Of a DNA stretch of 64,000 bases, positions 24,701 to 32,711 are shown in pieces; positions within the stretch are counted from its first letter, which is position 1, and the number at the start of each line of letters is the position of its first letter. The stretch lies in the NCBI GenBank assembly GCA_963844205.1, contig CAWJNK010000001.1, positions 1,550,001 through 1,614,000 of the forward strand. The letters run 5' to 3'. The notes under the pieces are model-generated. The model did no database searches and had not been told where the DNA came from. It saw only the letters and a list, made by a program, of their open reading frames with translations. A program made the translations under genes and the position numbers. The stretch is from DASSUW01 sp963844205 (GTDB taxonomy: Bacteria > Actinomycetota > Thermoleophilia > Solirubrobacterales > Solirubrobacteraceae).

Positions 24701-25468
24701 TTACGTGTTCCAGTCGACCTGTCGGAAAGGGCAGGAGCCCCGGCGCACCGCGTCCGTCGACACCTCCTGTGTTGCAGAAGACGACGACCCTGCCGTCGGC
24801 CGGGGCCCGCAGGCCACGAGGCGGCCGTGGTCGATGATCGCGACCGCTTCGCAGATGTGCTCGACCAGCTCGAGCTGGTGCGAGGAGAAGAGGACCGGCA
24901 CGCCGCGCGCCGCCTGCTCGCGCAGCACTTCGGTGAGCAGGTCGCAGACGATCGGATCGAGCCCGGAGAACGGCTCATCGAGCACGAGCAGGTCCGGCCG
25001 ATGCACGAGCGCCGCCGCGAGCTGCACGCGCTGCTGGTTGCCCTGCGACAGCTGTTCGATCCGTGAGCCGGAACGATCGCCGAGGCCGAGCCGCTCGAGC
25101 CATTCGTCGGCCGCGATTCGCGCCTGCGAGTGCGAGAGTCCGTGCAGCACGCCGAAGTACTCGAGCTGATCGCGAGCGCGCATCTTCGGGTACAGCCCGC
25201 GCTCTTCCGGCATGTAGCCGATCCGCTCACGCACCCGCGCGTCGATCGTCTCGCCGCGCCACGTCACCGAGCCGGCGTCGGCGGCGAGCAGGCCGCAGAC
25301 GATCCGCATCGTCGTCGTCTTTCCCGCCCCGTTGCGCCCGACGAAGCCGAACAACGTACCGCGCGGAACCGAGAAGCTGAGCCCGTCCAGAGCGACGACC
25401 TCTTCGAAGGTCCGGCGCAGGCCCGCGAGTTCGAGGGCCGCACCGCGAGTAGCAGCAGCGTCGGCCAT
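24701..25468 (-). CDS. ABC transporter ATP-binding protein, C-terminus altered
   Basis: 255 aa from ATG 25468. Walker A GRNGAGKTTTMRI, Q-loop area IGYMPEERGLYPKM, signature LSQGNQQRVQLAAALVHRPD, Walker B LLVLDEPFSGLDP, switch His in LFSSHQLELVEHICEAVAII. It resembles ABC-2 exporters of the NatA/YhaQ kind, which are about 300 aa; here the sequence departs from the family after GRLVACGPR and ends in a low-complexity tail, and no permease gene follows. Probably a 3'-truncated, orphaned gene. Confidence 0.75.
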   Translation of the reverse strand: MADAAATRGAALELAGLRRTFEEVVALDGLSFSVPRGTLFGFVGRNGAGKTTTMRIVCGLLAADAGSVTWRGETIDARVRERIGYMPEERGLYPKMRARDQLEYFGVLHGLSHSQARIAADEWLERLGLGDRSGSRIEQLSQGNQQRVQLAAALVHRPDLLVLDEPFSGLDPIVCDLLTEVLREQAARGVPVLFSSHQLELVEHICEAVAIIDHGRLVACGPRPTAGSSSSATQEVSTDAVRRGSCPFRQVDWNT

Positions 25469-25554
25469 GGCACCAGCTTCGCGCGATCGCGGCCACATGC
25501 CATCCGTGCCGCTCCGCATCCATGCTGCGGGTTCTGCGCAATCTCGGAACGTGA

Positions 25555-25591
25555 AGCGGCCCCGGCTCGCTGGTGCGAGGCCGGGGCCGCT
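25555..25591 (-). terminator. strong hairpin after LigA-like membrane gene
   Basis: AGCGGCCCCGGC at 25555-25566 pairs with GCCGGGGCCGCT at 25580-25591, and TCGC/GCGA extend the stem with one bulge. It is about 40 nt past the stop of the minus-strand membrane protein and separates it from the ABC ATPase. Confidence 0.7.
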
Positions 25592-25628
25592 GGTGTCCGT
25601 GCGAGGTCCCCTCGCCGGTCGAGGAGGA

Positions 25629-26189
25629 CTAGCTGGTGGTGGGGATGGCGGATGCCGCCCCTCGCGCGGTCTTGGCGCGCTCGCCCGCCGGCACCAGCAG
25701 CCGGACGGTGAGCACGAGGAAGCCGATGCCGGTCAACAGCAGCGCGACACCCATCACGATCGCGAAGGTCGCCACGCTCTCGGCGAAGTACGCCGTGTTG
25801 AGCGCGGTCGTCAGCGCGGTCTCGTTCACCCACATGTTGCGCAGGCCGTTCTCGACCGGCTTACCGGTCTTGGGGTCGACCGCGGCGGCCTTCTCGTCGG
25901 ACGTCGGCTTGCCGTTCTCGTCCAGGAACCGGCCCATCTGCGCATACGTCAGGCCGCCCGTGGCCTCCATCGTGTGCTTGCGCATCACGTTCGCGAAGGC
26001 CTGGGCCTCGCTGCCGGTGTCGACCTTCTGGCCTGGGATCGTGGAGTCCTCGGTGCCGACGATCTGCTCGCGGGCGAGGTCGTCGCGCACACGATCACGA
26101 CCGTCGAACCCCATGTACACCGACCCGATCCCGAAGGCGATCAGGACGACGCTGGCGGCGATCCCGGCGTAGCTATAGAGCTTGGACAT
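25629..26189 (-). CDS. two-TM membrane protein (often mislabelled LigA)
   Basis: 186 aa from ATG 26189 (AGGAGG site). TM1 is YSYAGIAASVVLIAFGIGSV; TM2 is FAIVMGVALLLTGIGFLVLT near the C-terminus, with about 110 extracytoplasmic residues between (GRDRVRDDLAREQIVGTED and following). Proteins of this kind are commonly annotated aromatic ring-opening dioxygenase LigA in actinobacteria, but no dioxygenase residues are present. Function unknown. Confidence 0.8.
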   Translation of the reverse strand: MSKLYSYAGIAASVVLIAFGIGSVYMGFDGRDRVRDDLAREQIVGTEDSTIPGQKVDTGSEAQAFANVMRKHTMEATGGLTYAQMGRFLDENGKPTSDEKAAAVDPKTGKPVENGLRNMWVNETALTTALNTAYFAESVATFAIVMGVALLLTGIGFLVLTVRLLVPAGERAKTARGAASAIPTTS

Positions 26190-26336
26190 GCTGTCCTCCT
26201 CGTAGAACTTGGGTTGCTCACACTGGGCAGTGTCGATCGGCGCGCGTGCGAATGGATCCGGGCGAGCTGCTCGACCGTGTCCGCACAAAACCGCAGCGCT
26301 GAACCGACCGACTCAGTAGTCCGCACGCGGCCGTCG

Positions 26337-26354
26337 TGCGGGACCGCCCGGATG
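26337..26354 (+). promoter_or_regulatory. weak TRCGG-N5-TACGGA motif copy
   Basis: TGCGG, five bases, CCCGGATG. It has two mismatches to the island's recurrent direct repeat and lies about 80 bp before the alcohol dehydrogenase gene. Confidence 0.3.
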
Positions 26355-26434
26355 CCCGCCCGCTGCTCAGGTCGGAGGCTTGGTCATGACCAAACCGATC
26401 AGCGGCGCGCGCATGGCGTCCAGGAGGTAGCCAG

Positions 26435-27547
26435 ATGTCGACCCTCACCCAGCAACAGTCCCGTGGCAGCGACGCGAAGGGCACCATGCGTGCGGCCGTG
26501 TTCGAGGGCCCGGGCCGCATAGCGCTCCACGAGCGGCCGATCCCGGACTGCGGTCCCAACGACGCGCTCGTGCGCGTCGCGATGACCACCATCTGCGGCA
26601 CCGACGTGCACATTCTGCGCGGCGAGTATCCGGTCGCCCCCGGTCGCATCATCGGCCACGAGCCGGTCGGCGTCATCGAGCGGCTCGGCACCGCCGTCGA
26701 GGGCTACGAGGTCGGCGACCGCGTGCTTGTCGGCGCCATCAGCCCGTGCGGCACCTGCTTCTTCTGCCAGAACCACGTCGAGGCGCAGTGCTCCGGGCAC
26801 CGCGACGAGTGGGAGATGATCGGCGGCTGGCGCCTCGGGAACTCGATCGACGGCGTCCAGGCCGACTACTTCCGCGTCCCCTACGCGCAGGCAAACCTCG
26901 CCAAGATCCCCGACGACCTCAGCGACGAGCAGTGCGTACTGCTTGCCGACATCGCCTCGACCGGCATCTCGGCCGCCGAGTCCGCTCAGGTCAGCATTGG
27001 CCAGACCGTCGCCGTCTTCGCCCAGGGCCCGATCGGCCTCTGCGCGACGGCAGGCGCCCGGCTGAAGGGTGCGTCGCTGATCATCGGGATCGACGCGATC
27101 GAGAAGCGCCTGCACCTCGCCCGCGAGATGGGCGCCGACGAGGTCGTCGACTTCGCCCAGGAGGACCCGGTGGCGGCGATCAAGCGGCTCACCGGCGGAC
27201 GCGGCGTCGACGTCGCCATCGAGGCGCTCGGGAAGCAGGAGACGTTCCAGTGGTGCCTCGAGGCCACCCGGCCTGGCGGCATCGTCTCGAGTCTCGGCGT
27301 CTACGGCGGCAAGCTCGAGGTCCCTGTCGAGCCGTTCGTCTACGGAATCGGCGACAAGCAGATCCTGACCACGCTCTGCCCTGGCGGCAAGGAGCGGATG
27401 CGCACGCTGATGGAGCTCGTCCGGCACGGCCGGCTCGACCTCTCCAAGCTCATCACGCACCGCTTCCCGCTCGCGCAGATCGAGGAGGCCTACGAGCTGT
27501 TCGGCAACCAGCGTGACGGCGTCGTGAAGGTCGCGATCACGCCATGA
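26435..27547 (+). CDS. zinc-dependent medium-chain alcohol dehydrogenase
   Basis: 370 aa, AGGAGG before ATG 26435. GroES-like domain with catalytic-zinc ligands in TTICGTDVHILRGEYP and GRIIGHEPVGVIERLG. The structural-zinc loop has reduced cysteines (ISPCGTCFFCQNHVEAQCSG still has four). The Rossmann part is AVFAQGPIGLCATAGARLKG. The pattern resembles NADP-linked secondary alcohol (isopropanol) dehydrogenases. It would reoxidise cofactor by reducing an aldehyde or ketone when respiration stops. Coupled to a 52-aa membrane ORF by ATGA overlap. Confidence 0.88.
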   Translation: MSTLTQQQSRGSDAKGTMRAAVFEGPGRIALHERPIPDCGPNDALVRVAMTTICGTDVHILRGEYPVAPGRIIGHEPVGVIERLGTAVEGYEVGDRVLVGAISPCGTCFFCQNHVEAQCSGHRDEWEMIGGWRLGNSIDGVQADYFRVPYAQANLAKIPDDLSDEQCVLLADIASTGISAAESAQVSIGQTVAVFAQGPIGLCATAGARLKGASLIIGIDAIEKRLHLAREMGADEVVDFAQEDPVAAIKRLTGGRGVDVAIEALGKQETFQWCLEATRPGGIVSSLGVYGGKLEVPVEPFVYGIGDKQILTTLCPGGKERMRTLMELVRHGRLDLSKLITHRFPLAQIEEAYELFGNQRDGVVKVAITP

Positions 27548-27702
27548 CGTTCGTCTGGTTCGTTACTTGGCTGATCGCCAACACCATCGGCGGTCACGAG
27601 CCGCTCGAGGCCAACCCCGTGAACGCTTGGGCGGCGACGCTGATCCTCGCCATCGCGCTGGATCTCGCCGCCGCCCACGCGACGCGCGGCCAGAGTAGGT
27701 AG
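27544..27702 (+). CDS. 52-aa membrane protein coupled to alcohol dehydrogenase
   Basis: Its ATG overlaps the dehydrogenase stop (ATGA), the arrangement used throughout this region. Two hydrophobic helices: TFVWFVTWLIANTIGG and AWAATLILAIALDLAAAH. Too short for most gene finders. Function unknown; translational coupling is the main support. Confidence 0.6.
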   Translation: MTFVWFVTWLIANTIGGHEPLEANPVNAWAATLILAIALDLAAAHATRGQSR

Positions 27703-27717
27703 TCCTCCGCGATCGGG

Positions 27718-27735
27718 CGCGGGATGCAACGGATG
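27718..27735 (+). promoter_or_regulatory. TRCGG-N5-TACGGA motif copy before USP gene
   Basis: CGCGG, GATGC, AACGGATG: start-to-start spacing 10 bp, about 33 bp before the USP start at 27768. Confidence 0.45.
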
Positions 27736-27767
27736 AACCACACGCTCGATCGCGGGAGGCTCCAACC

Positions 27768-28661
27768 ATGAGCTTCCACCGCGTGGTTGTTGCCTTCGAC
27801 GGCTCGCCGCAGGGCGTAGACGCACTCGCACTCGCGCTCCGACTGCGCGATCCGCTCGAGGGAGTGCTGACGCTCGCGTGCACCGTGACCGGCCGGCGCT
27901 GGCACGTCGCCCCGCATGTGCGGCGGCCAGACGCGCCCGTGCCCGAAGAGGTCGCGTCGATGTTCGCCGACGCCCGCGCGACGATGATCCCGCCGGGCGT
28001 CCACGTGCGGCAGCGCGCGCCCGTTGCCCCCTCCGCGGCACGTGGCCTCACCGAGCTGGCAGAGGTCGAGCACGCCGACCTGATCGTCATCGGCTCGAGC
28101 GGTCACGGCGAGGCTGGTCGCATACGGCTCGAGCGCACCGCCGGCCGCCTGCTGCAGGGCGCCCCGTGCGCGGTCGCCGTCGCCCCCGGCGACTGTCGCG
28201 AGATAGACGACTTCCGCCACATCGGCATCGCATTCGACGGCTCCCCAGAGGCCTCTGCAGCGCTCGATGCCGGCCATCGGATCGCGGCTCGTTGCGGCGC
28301 AGCCGTGACGCTGCTGTGGGCGCTTCCTCAAATCCACTCGGAGTCGCTGCGGAGTGAGGCGCGCCTGCATGCCGAGGCGGTCCTCGACGCGGCGGCCGAT
28401 ACCGCGCCTGCCGGTGTGAACCCGCGCACGCTGCTGCTTCATGGCGAGCCAAGCGACGTGATCCACCGGGCGTGCGACGGCGTCGTCGACCTCCTAGTGA
28501 CGGGATCACGCGGCTACGGGCCGATGCATCGCGCGCTGCTCGGCAGCGTCTCGGAGAGCCTGACCGAGGGCGCTCCGCATCCCGTTCTCGTCATGCCCCG
28601 CCGTCCTGCCGCCCTCACCGGCGAGCCGGCGCGAGTCCCCCAAGTCACGGAGGCCCCATGA
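27768..28661 (+). CDS. tandem universal stress protein (297 aa)
   Basis: Two UspA domains. Domain 1 (1-145) begins HRVVVAFDGSPQGVDALALA and ends DLIVIGSSGHGEAGRI. Domain 2 (146-285) begins RHIGIAFDGSPEASAALDAG and carries the ATP-binding GSRGYGPMHRALLGSVSE (G-2x-G-9x-GS). Such tandem USPs bind ATP and are typical of dormancy regulons. First of a coupled set: its stop overlaps the next start as ATGA. A motif copy lies at 27718-27735. Confidence 0.9.
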   Translation: MSFHRVVVAFDGSPQGVDALALALRLRDPLEGVLTLACTVTGRRWHVAPHVRRPDAPVPEEVASMFADARATMIPPGVHVRQRAPVAPSAARGLTELAEVEHADLIVIGSSGHGEAGRIRLERTAGRLLQGAPCAVAVAPGDCREIDDFRHIGIAFDGSPEASAALDAGHRIAARCGAAVTLLWALPQIHSESLRSEARLHAEAVLDAAADTAPAGVNPRTLLLHGEPSDVIHRACDGVVDLLVTGSRGYGPMHRALLGSVSESLTEGAPHPVLVMPRRPAALTGEPARVPQVTEAP

Positions 28662-29989
28662 AGCGCGTACTGGTTGCCGGCGCAGGCGTCGCTGCGCTCG
28701 AATGCGTGCTCGCTCTGCGCGAGCTCGCCAGCTCACGTGTCGGTGTCGAGCTGCTGGCCCCGGCGGCGGAGCTCGTCCACCGGCCGTCAGCCGTCGCGAC
28801 GCCCTTCGGCGGTGCGCCCGCTGCTCGGGTCGACCTCAAGCAGCTGGCCGACGACCTCGGTGTCCGGCTGCACCGTGACGCCCTGGCGTCGGTCGATCCG
28901 GCGAAGCATCACGTGTTCACGCGCGACGGCGACTATGTCCCGTACGACTTCCTCGTGGTCGCCACCGGCGCCCGCTCGCGCGAAGCCGTCCCGGGCGCGC
29001 TGACCTTCCGCGGCCCGATGAGCGCCGGGATCGTCGAGCAGGCGATCGGCCGGATCGGCCTGGATCCCTCCCAGCGCCTGGTCTTCGCCGCCCCAGCGGG
29101 CGTGCGATGGCTCCTCCCTCTCTACGAGCTCGCCCTGCTCAGCGCGGCCACGCTGCGCGACCGCGGCATCGTCGAGCCCGACATCGCGGTCGCCACCGGT
29201 GAGCACGAGCCGCTCGAGGTCTTCGGCCCCGCGGCGAGCGAGGCGCTCCGGCGCGAGCTCGACCGGGCGGGCGTCGAGCTCATCACGAGCGCAGCGGCCG
29301 TCGCAGCATTCGAGCACTCGCTACGCCTCGAGAGCGGCGACCTTCTGCGCGCCGACGTCGTCGTGGCCCTGCCCGAGCTGGTCGGCCCGCGCATCTCCGG
29401 GCTCCCGCACGATGACGACGGGTTCATCCCCGTCGACGAACACGGCCGTGTGTACGGCTGTTCAGATGTCTTCGCCGCCGGCGACGCGACGGCATACCCC
29501 GTGAAGCACGGCGGCCTGGCCGCTCAGCAGGCGGACGCGGTCGCGGAGGTGATCGCGGCGCAGGTCGGAACGGTCGGCCTGCCCGAGCCGTTCCGGCCCG
29601 TTCTGCGCGGGCTGCTGCTGACCGGCGATCGGCCGCTGTACCTTCGCGCCGAGCTCGGTGCGGGCGGCCGCCGGGAACATCGGCTCCTCCCCGCTCCCGG
29701 AACGTCGTCGCATGGCGCGCTCTGGTGGCCGCCCGGGAAGGTCGCCGGGCGGTACCTGACGTCCTTCCTCTCGACCGCGACCGCCACCGGGCGCCCGCTC
29801 GAGGATCGGGCAGCCGGCGCAGGACCCGAGGGTCTCGAGCTGATCCTCCTGGCAGCCGAGCAGGAGGCTGCCGCCGGCCACCACGAGGCCGCGGCGCAGG
29901 CGCTCGACGACGCCGAGAACTGGCTCGGTCCGCTGCCCGAGCACGCGAGCGAGCGCCGCGACTCGTGGCGGCGGCTCGTGCGGCGATGA
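28658..29989 (+). CDS. FAD-dependent NAD(P)H/sulfide:quinone-type oxidoreductase
   Basis: 443 aa. FAD motif RVLVAGAGVAALECVLALRE at the N-terminus; DFLVVATGARSREAVPG; the second FAD motif is GCSDVFAAGDATAYPVKHGG. The C-terminal segments FRPVLRGLLLTGDRPLYLRA and ALWWPPGKVAGRYLTSFLS recur in the paralogue at 32712-34091. It belongs to the type II NADH dehydrogenase / SQR superfamily, but no SQR active-site cysteines are evident. Likely moves electrons from NAD(P)H to quinone or another acceptor. Coupled on both sides by 4-nt overlaps. Confidence 0.85.
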   Translation: MKRVLVAGAGVAALECVLALRELASSRVGVELLAPAAELVHRPSAVATPFGGAPAARVDLKQLADDLGVRLHRDALASVDPAKHHVFTRDGDYVPYDFLVVATGARSREAVPGALTFRGPMSAGIVEQAIGRIGLDPSQRLVFAAPAGVRWLLPLYELALLSAATLRDRGIVEPDIAVATGEHEPLEVFGPAASEALRRELDRAGVELITSAAAVAAFEHSLRLESGDLLRADVVVALPELVGPRISGLPHDDDGFIPVDEHGRVYGCSDVFAAGDATAYPVKHGGLAAQQADAVAEVIAAQVGTVGLPEPFRPVLRGLLLTGDRPLYLRAELGAGGRREHRLLPAPGTSSHGALWWPPGKVAGRYLTSFLSTATATGRPLEDRAAGAGPEGLELILLAAEQEAAAGHHEAAAQALDDAENWLGPLPEHASERRDSWRRLVRR

Positions 29990-30327
29990 GCGGTCACGGT
30001 CTTCGGGCCGTCCCCCGCGCGCTGCGCGCCCCGATCGAGCGTCAGATCGAGCTGCTCCAAGGGCTGGCCGAACGCACGCTCGGCCCCGTCGACGCGGTCT
30101 TCGACCTGCTCGAGCAGAGCGGCGCAGCGATGCGCCGTCAGCCGGACGCGCTCAGCGAGTCCGCTCGCGCACTGGAGCAGGCGGCCGAGCTGATGCGCGC
30201 CCAGGCGGAGCTGTGCGAGAGGACGGTGCGAACCGCGCGCGCCGGCCGAAGTCGCCAAGGGGCTCGCTGGAATCCGGCCGCGCGATCGGTAGCCGGCCGC
30301 TCCCGCCACCGTGGTTGGCACGGATGA
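29986..30327 (+). CDS. small helical protein (113 aa)
   Basis: ATG overlaps the oxidoreductase stop (ATGA). Residues 1-90 are predicted helices with heptad character (RAPIERQIELLQGLAERTLG, ALEQAAELMRAQAELCERTV), followed by a basic tail (RWNPAARSVAGRSRHRGWHG). No domain recognised. The coupling suggests it partners the oxidoreductase or stress protein. Confidence 0.65.
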   Translation: MSGHGLRAVPRALRAPIERQIELLQGLAERTLGPVDAVFDLLEQSGAAMRRQPDALSESARALEQAAELMRAQAELCERTVRTARAGRSRQGARWNPAARSVAGRSRHRGWHG

Positions 30328-30394
30328 CGCGAACGCAGCCCGGACGTACCGTCGAATCACCACCCGAACCCCCGATTGAGCCAAGGAGCCTTCC

Positions 30395-30823
30395 ATGACG
30401 ATCTTCGACTCTGCGCCGCCCAATGAGGGCCCCGAGTTCCCCCTCGGTCGCTACACCGTGCTCAATGCGTTGCAGCTCGACCTGATCGAGTGCCCCGCCG
30501 ACGCTGACGTCCGCTCGATCGCTCGCACCATGGCGGAGCACACCGTGCACTGCGTCGTCGTCAGGAACCGCGAGTCCGGCGTCTGGGGGATCGTCTCGGA
30601 CCTCGATCTCATGGCCGCCATGCGACCCGAGCTCGCCAACTCGACCGCGGGCCAGCTGGCTGCCACCGACCCGCTGACCGTGGGGCTGGCCGACACACTC
30701 GAGCGCGCGGCCCAGCTCATGGCCGAGCACCAGGCATCGCACGCCGTCGTGGTCGATCCGGTTACGGGCGAGCCCGTCGGGATCCTCTCGACGCTCGACG
30801 TGGCGCGCTGGGCGGCGGCCTGA
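30395..30823 (+). CDS. CBS-domain pair protein (142 aa)
   Basis: Two CBS motifs: ADVRSIARTMAEHTVHCVVV followed by GIVSDLDLMAAM, and LERAAQLMAEHQASHAVVVD followed by GILSTLDVARWAA. CBS pairs bind adenine nucleotides and report energy state. Stand-alone forms are typical of the mycobacterial DosR regulon. Ends upstream of a strong terminator. Confidence 0.88.
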   Translation: MTIFDSAPPNEGPEFPLGRYTVLNALQLDLIECPADADVRSIARTMAEHTVHCVVVRNRESGVWGIVSDLDLMAAMRPELANSTAGQLAATDPLTVGLADTLERAAQLMAEHQASHAVVVDPVTGEPVGILSTLDVARWAAA

Positions 30824-30939
30824 AGTCCTCCGCCTCGGCGGGCGCCGGGTGTCGGATAGGCAAGGCAGAAGCAGCATCGGGCGAGATGGGTCGATCACGC
30901 CGCTACGCGACGACGGCCAGTTGCAGCGTCCGGGCGTCT

Positions 30940-30977
30940 CAACGCGGGACGGGCGAGTGATCGCCCGTCCCGCGTTG
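30940..30977. terminator. 17-bp perfect-stem bidirectional terminator
   Basis: The arm at 30940-30956 (CAACGCGGGACGGGCGA) pairs without mismatch with 30961-30977 around a GTGA loop. It lies between the convergent CBS gene (ends 30823) and USP gene (ends 30994). Confidence 0.88.
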
Positions 30978-30993
30978 GGCGGCGCCGCCGCGA

Positions 30994-31905
30994 TCACGAC
31001 GCAGCGGTCTCGGCTTCGGGCGCGAACAGCGGCTCGAGCCCGCGCGAGCCACGCGGCAGGACCACCACAGGGCACGCGGCCTTGCGGAGGAGCGTGTGGG
31101 TCACGCTGCCGAGGAGCACCGCGGCCCGCGGCCCGTAGCCCCTCGAGCCGACGACCATCACGTCGACGAGCTCTGACTGAGCGGCCAGCTCGTGGCGGGG
31201 GGAACCGGCGGTGAAGCCAGTCTCGACGCGCACGTCGGTCGGCATGGCGGCGACTGCTTTATCGAGGCCCTCGCGCTGCTGTGCCTCGTAGTCCTCGTGC
31301 ACGTTCCCGTACGGGCCGGGGACCGTCATGAGGGCGGGCGTGGCGACGACGGTCGCATCGAAGATGCGGATCACACGAAGGCCCGCGTCGAAGCGTCGGG
31401 CAACCTGGTACGCGGCCGCGAGCGCGGCCTCGGACTCGTCGCTTCCGTCGTAACCGACGCCGACGGTCCCGATCGGACCGGCAGCCGCGTATCCGCGGGG
31501 GACGACCGCCACCGGGCACGCCGAGCCGTGCAGCAGCTGCTCGCCGGTGCTACCCGGGACGACGCGGCCTGCCGGCCCATGATGGGTCGAGCCGACGACG
31601 ACCAGAGCGACGCCGTCCCGCTCGGCCACCACATGGAGTGCGTGCGGCGGGGAGGGGTCGGCGATCGCCTCGGTGTCGGTGGTGAGGCCCTCGACGCCAG
31701 CCGCCGTGCGGTCCAGCAGCTCCTGGGCGTCGAGCCGCAGATACTCGCGGTAGGCCTCGTTCGAGCTGCGACTCGGCACGTCGCTGTACGGGAAGACCGA
31801 CACGAGCCGAAGCGAGGCGCCTGTCGCCTGGGCGACGCGGGTTGCGAAGGCGAGCGCGTCCTGCGCGCCGGCAGAGTCGTCGATTCCGACGACGATCTCG
31901 GACAT
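30994..31905 (-). CDS. tandem universal stress protein (303 aa)
   Basis: ATG 31905 with AAGGAGGAG site. Domain 1 starts SEIVVGIDDSAGAQDALAFA and contains LVVVGSTHHGPAGRVVPGST. Domain 2 starts GTVGVGYDGSDESEAALAAA and has MVVGSRGYGPRAAVLLGSVT, both with the G-2x-G-9x-G(S/T) nucleotide motif. Divergent from the response regulator gene, and the shared 150-bp intergenic region holds a TRCGG-N5-TACGGA motif copy. Confidence 0.9.
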   Translation of the reverse strand: MSEIVVGIDDSAGAQDALAFATRVAQATGASLRLVSVFPYSDVPSRSSNEAYREYLRLDAQELLDRTAAGVEGLTTDTEAIADPSPPHALHVVAERDGVALVVVGSTHHGPAGRVVPGSTGEQLLHGSACPVAVVPRGYAAAGPIGTVGVGYDGSDESEAALAAAYQVARRFDAGLRVIRIFDATVVATPALMTVPGPYGNVHEDYEAQQREGLDKAVAAMPTDVRVETGFTAGSPRHELAAQSELVDVMVVGSRGYGPRAAVLLGSVTHTLLRKAACPVVVLPRGSRGLEPLFAPEAETAAS

Positions 31906-32007
31906 GGTGCTCCTCCTTTCGAGGGTTGGAGCCCAATCGTCCGCCCGGCAGAGATCGTCGCCAACCGCGCAAGACCGCCTGAAATCGGTGGAACGTCCCA
32001 TGCCCGT

Positions 32008-32026
32008 TGCGGCAAACTACGGATCG
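32008..32026 (+). promoter_or_regulatory. TRCGG-N5-TACGGA motif copy before response regulator
   Basis: TGCGG CAAAC TACGGATCG, 31-45 bp before either possible start of the response regulator and upstream of the divergent USP gene. It is one of the best matches to the consensus and suggests autoregulation. Confidence 0.6.
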
Positions 32027-32057
32027 CCGATACGACGACTCAGGCATGCTTGCCGAC

Positions 32058-32708
32058 ATGGACGACCAGGACATCACCGTCGTACTCGCCGACGACCACG
32101 CGGTCGTCCGCAAGGGCCTTCGTCTGCTGCTGGAGGCGGAACCCGGGATGCACGTGCTGGCCGAGGCCGGGACGGTGCCGGACGCGGTCCGTATGGCGAA
32201 GGCGCACCGGCCGAACGTGCTGGTGCTCGACCTCAACATGCCTGGTGGATCGAGCCTCGAGGCGATCCCGACGATCCTGGAGCAGACGGAGGCGACGGCG
32301 ATCGTCGTCCTGACGATGCAGAATGACCCCTCGTTCGCGCGGCAAGCGCTCCAGGCCGGCGCGCTCGGCTTCGTCCTCAAGGAGGCCGCCGACGACGAGC
32401 TGCTCGGCGCGATCCGCCTGGCCGCCGAGGGTGAGACCTACCTCAACCCTCGCCTCGGCGCCCGGCTGGCCGCGCAGCCTGACGTGCCCGCCGGGCCGCC
32501 CGACGACTTGTCCGACCGCGAGGTCGAGGTACTGAAGCTGATCGCGCTCGGCCACACCAACGCCGAGATCGGCGAGCGGCTGTTCCTCAGCGTGCGCACG
32601 GTCGAGTCGCACCGAGCGCACATCCAGCAGAAGACGCGCAAGACGACGCGCGCCGAGCTCGTGCGCTACGCGCTCGAGCATCGCCTCGTCGAGCTGGTCG
32701 ACGCCTGA
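32058..32708 (+). CDS. NarL/DosR-type response regulator
   Basis: 216 aa from ATG 32058 (ATG 32046 would add MLAD; neither has a strong ribosome site). Receiver: DITVVLADDHAVVRKGLRLL (acidic pocket), phospho-Asp in NVLVLDLNMPG, Thr in VVLTMQNDPS and Lys in GFVLKEAADDELL. C-terminal LuxR HTH: DLSDREVEVLKLIALGHTNA and LFLSVRTVESHRAHIQQKTR. By gene content it is the natural candidate for master regulator of the island, with the two-GAF kinase at 50094 as likely partner. Confidence 0.92.
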   Translation: MDDQDITVVLADDHAVVRKGLRLLLEAEPGMHVLAEAGTVPDAVRMAKAHRPNVLVLDLNMPGGSSLEAIPTILEQTEATAIVVLTMQNDPSFARQALQAGALGFVLKEAADDELLGAIRLAAEGETYLNPRLGARLAAQPDVPAGPPDDLSDREVEVLKLIALGHTNAEIGERLFLSVRTVESHRAHIQQKTRKTTRAELVRYALEHRLVELVDA

Positions 32709-32711
32709 CCG

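Noticed and set aside
25629..26189. Aromatic ring-opening dioxygenase LigA
   Set aside because: The protein is a two-TM membrane protein without dioxygenase residues; the name is a common carry-over error.
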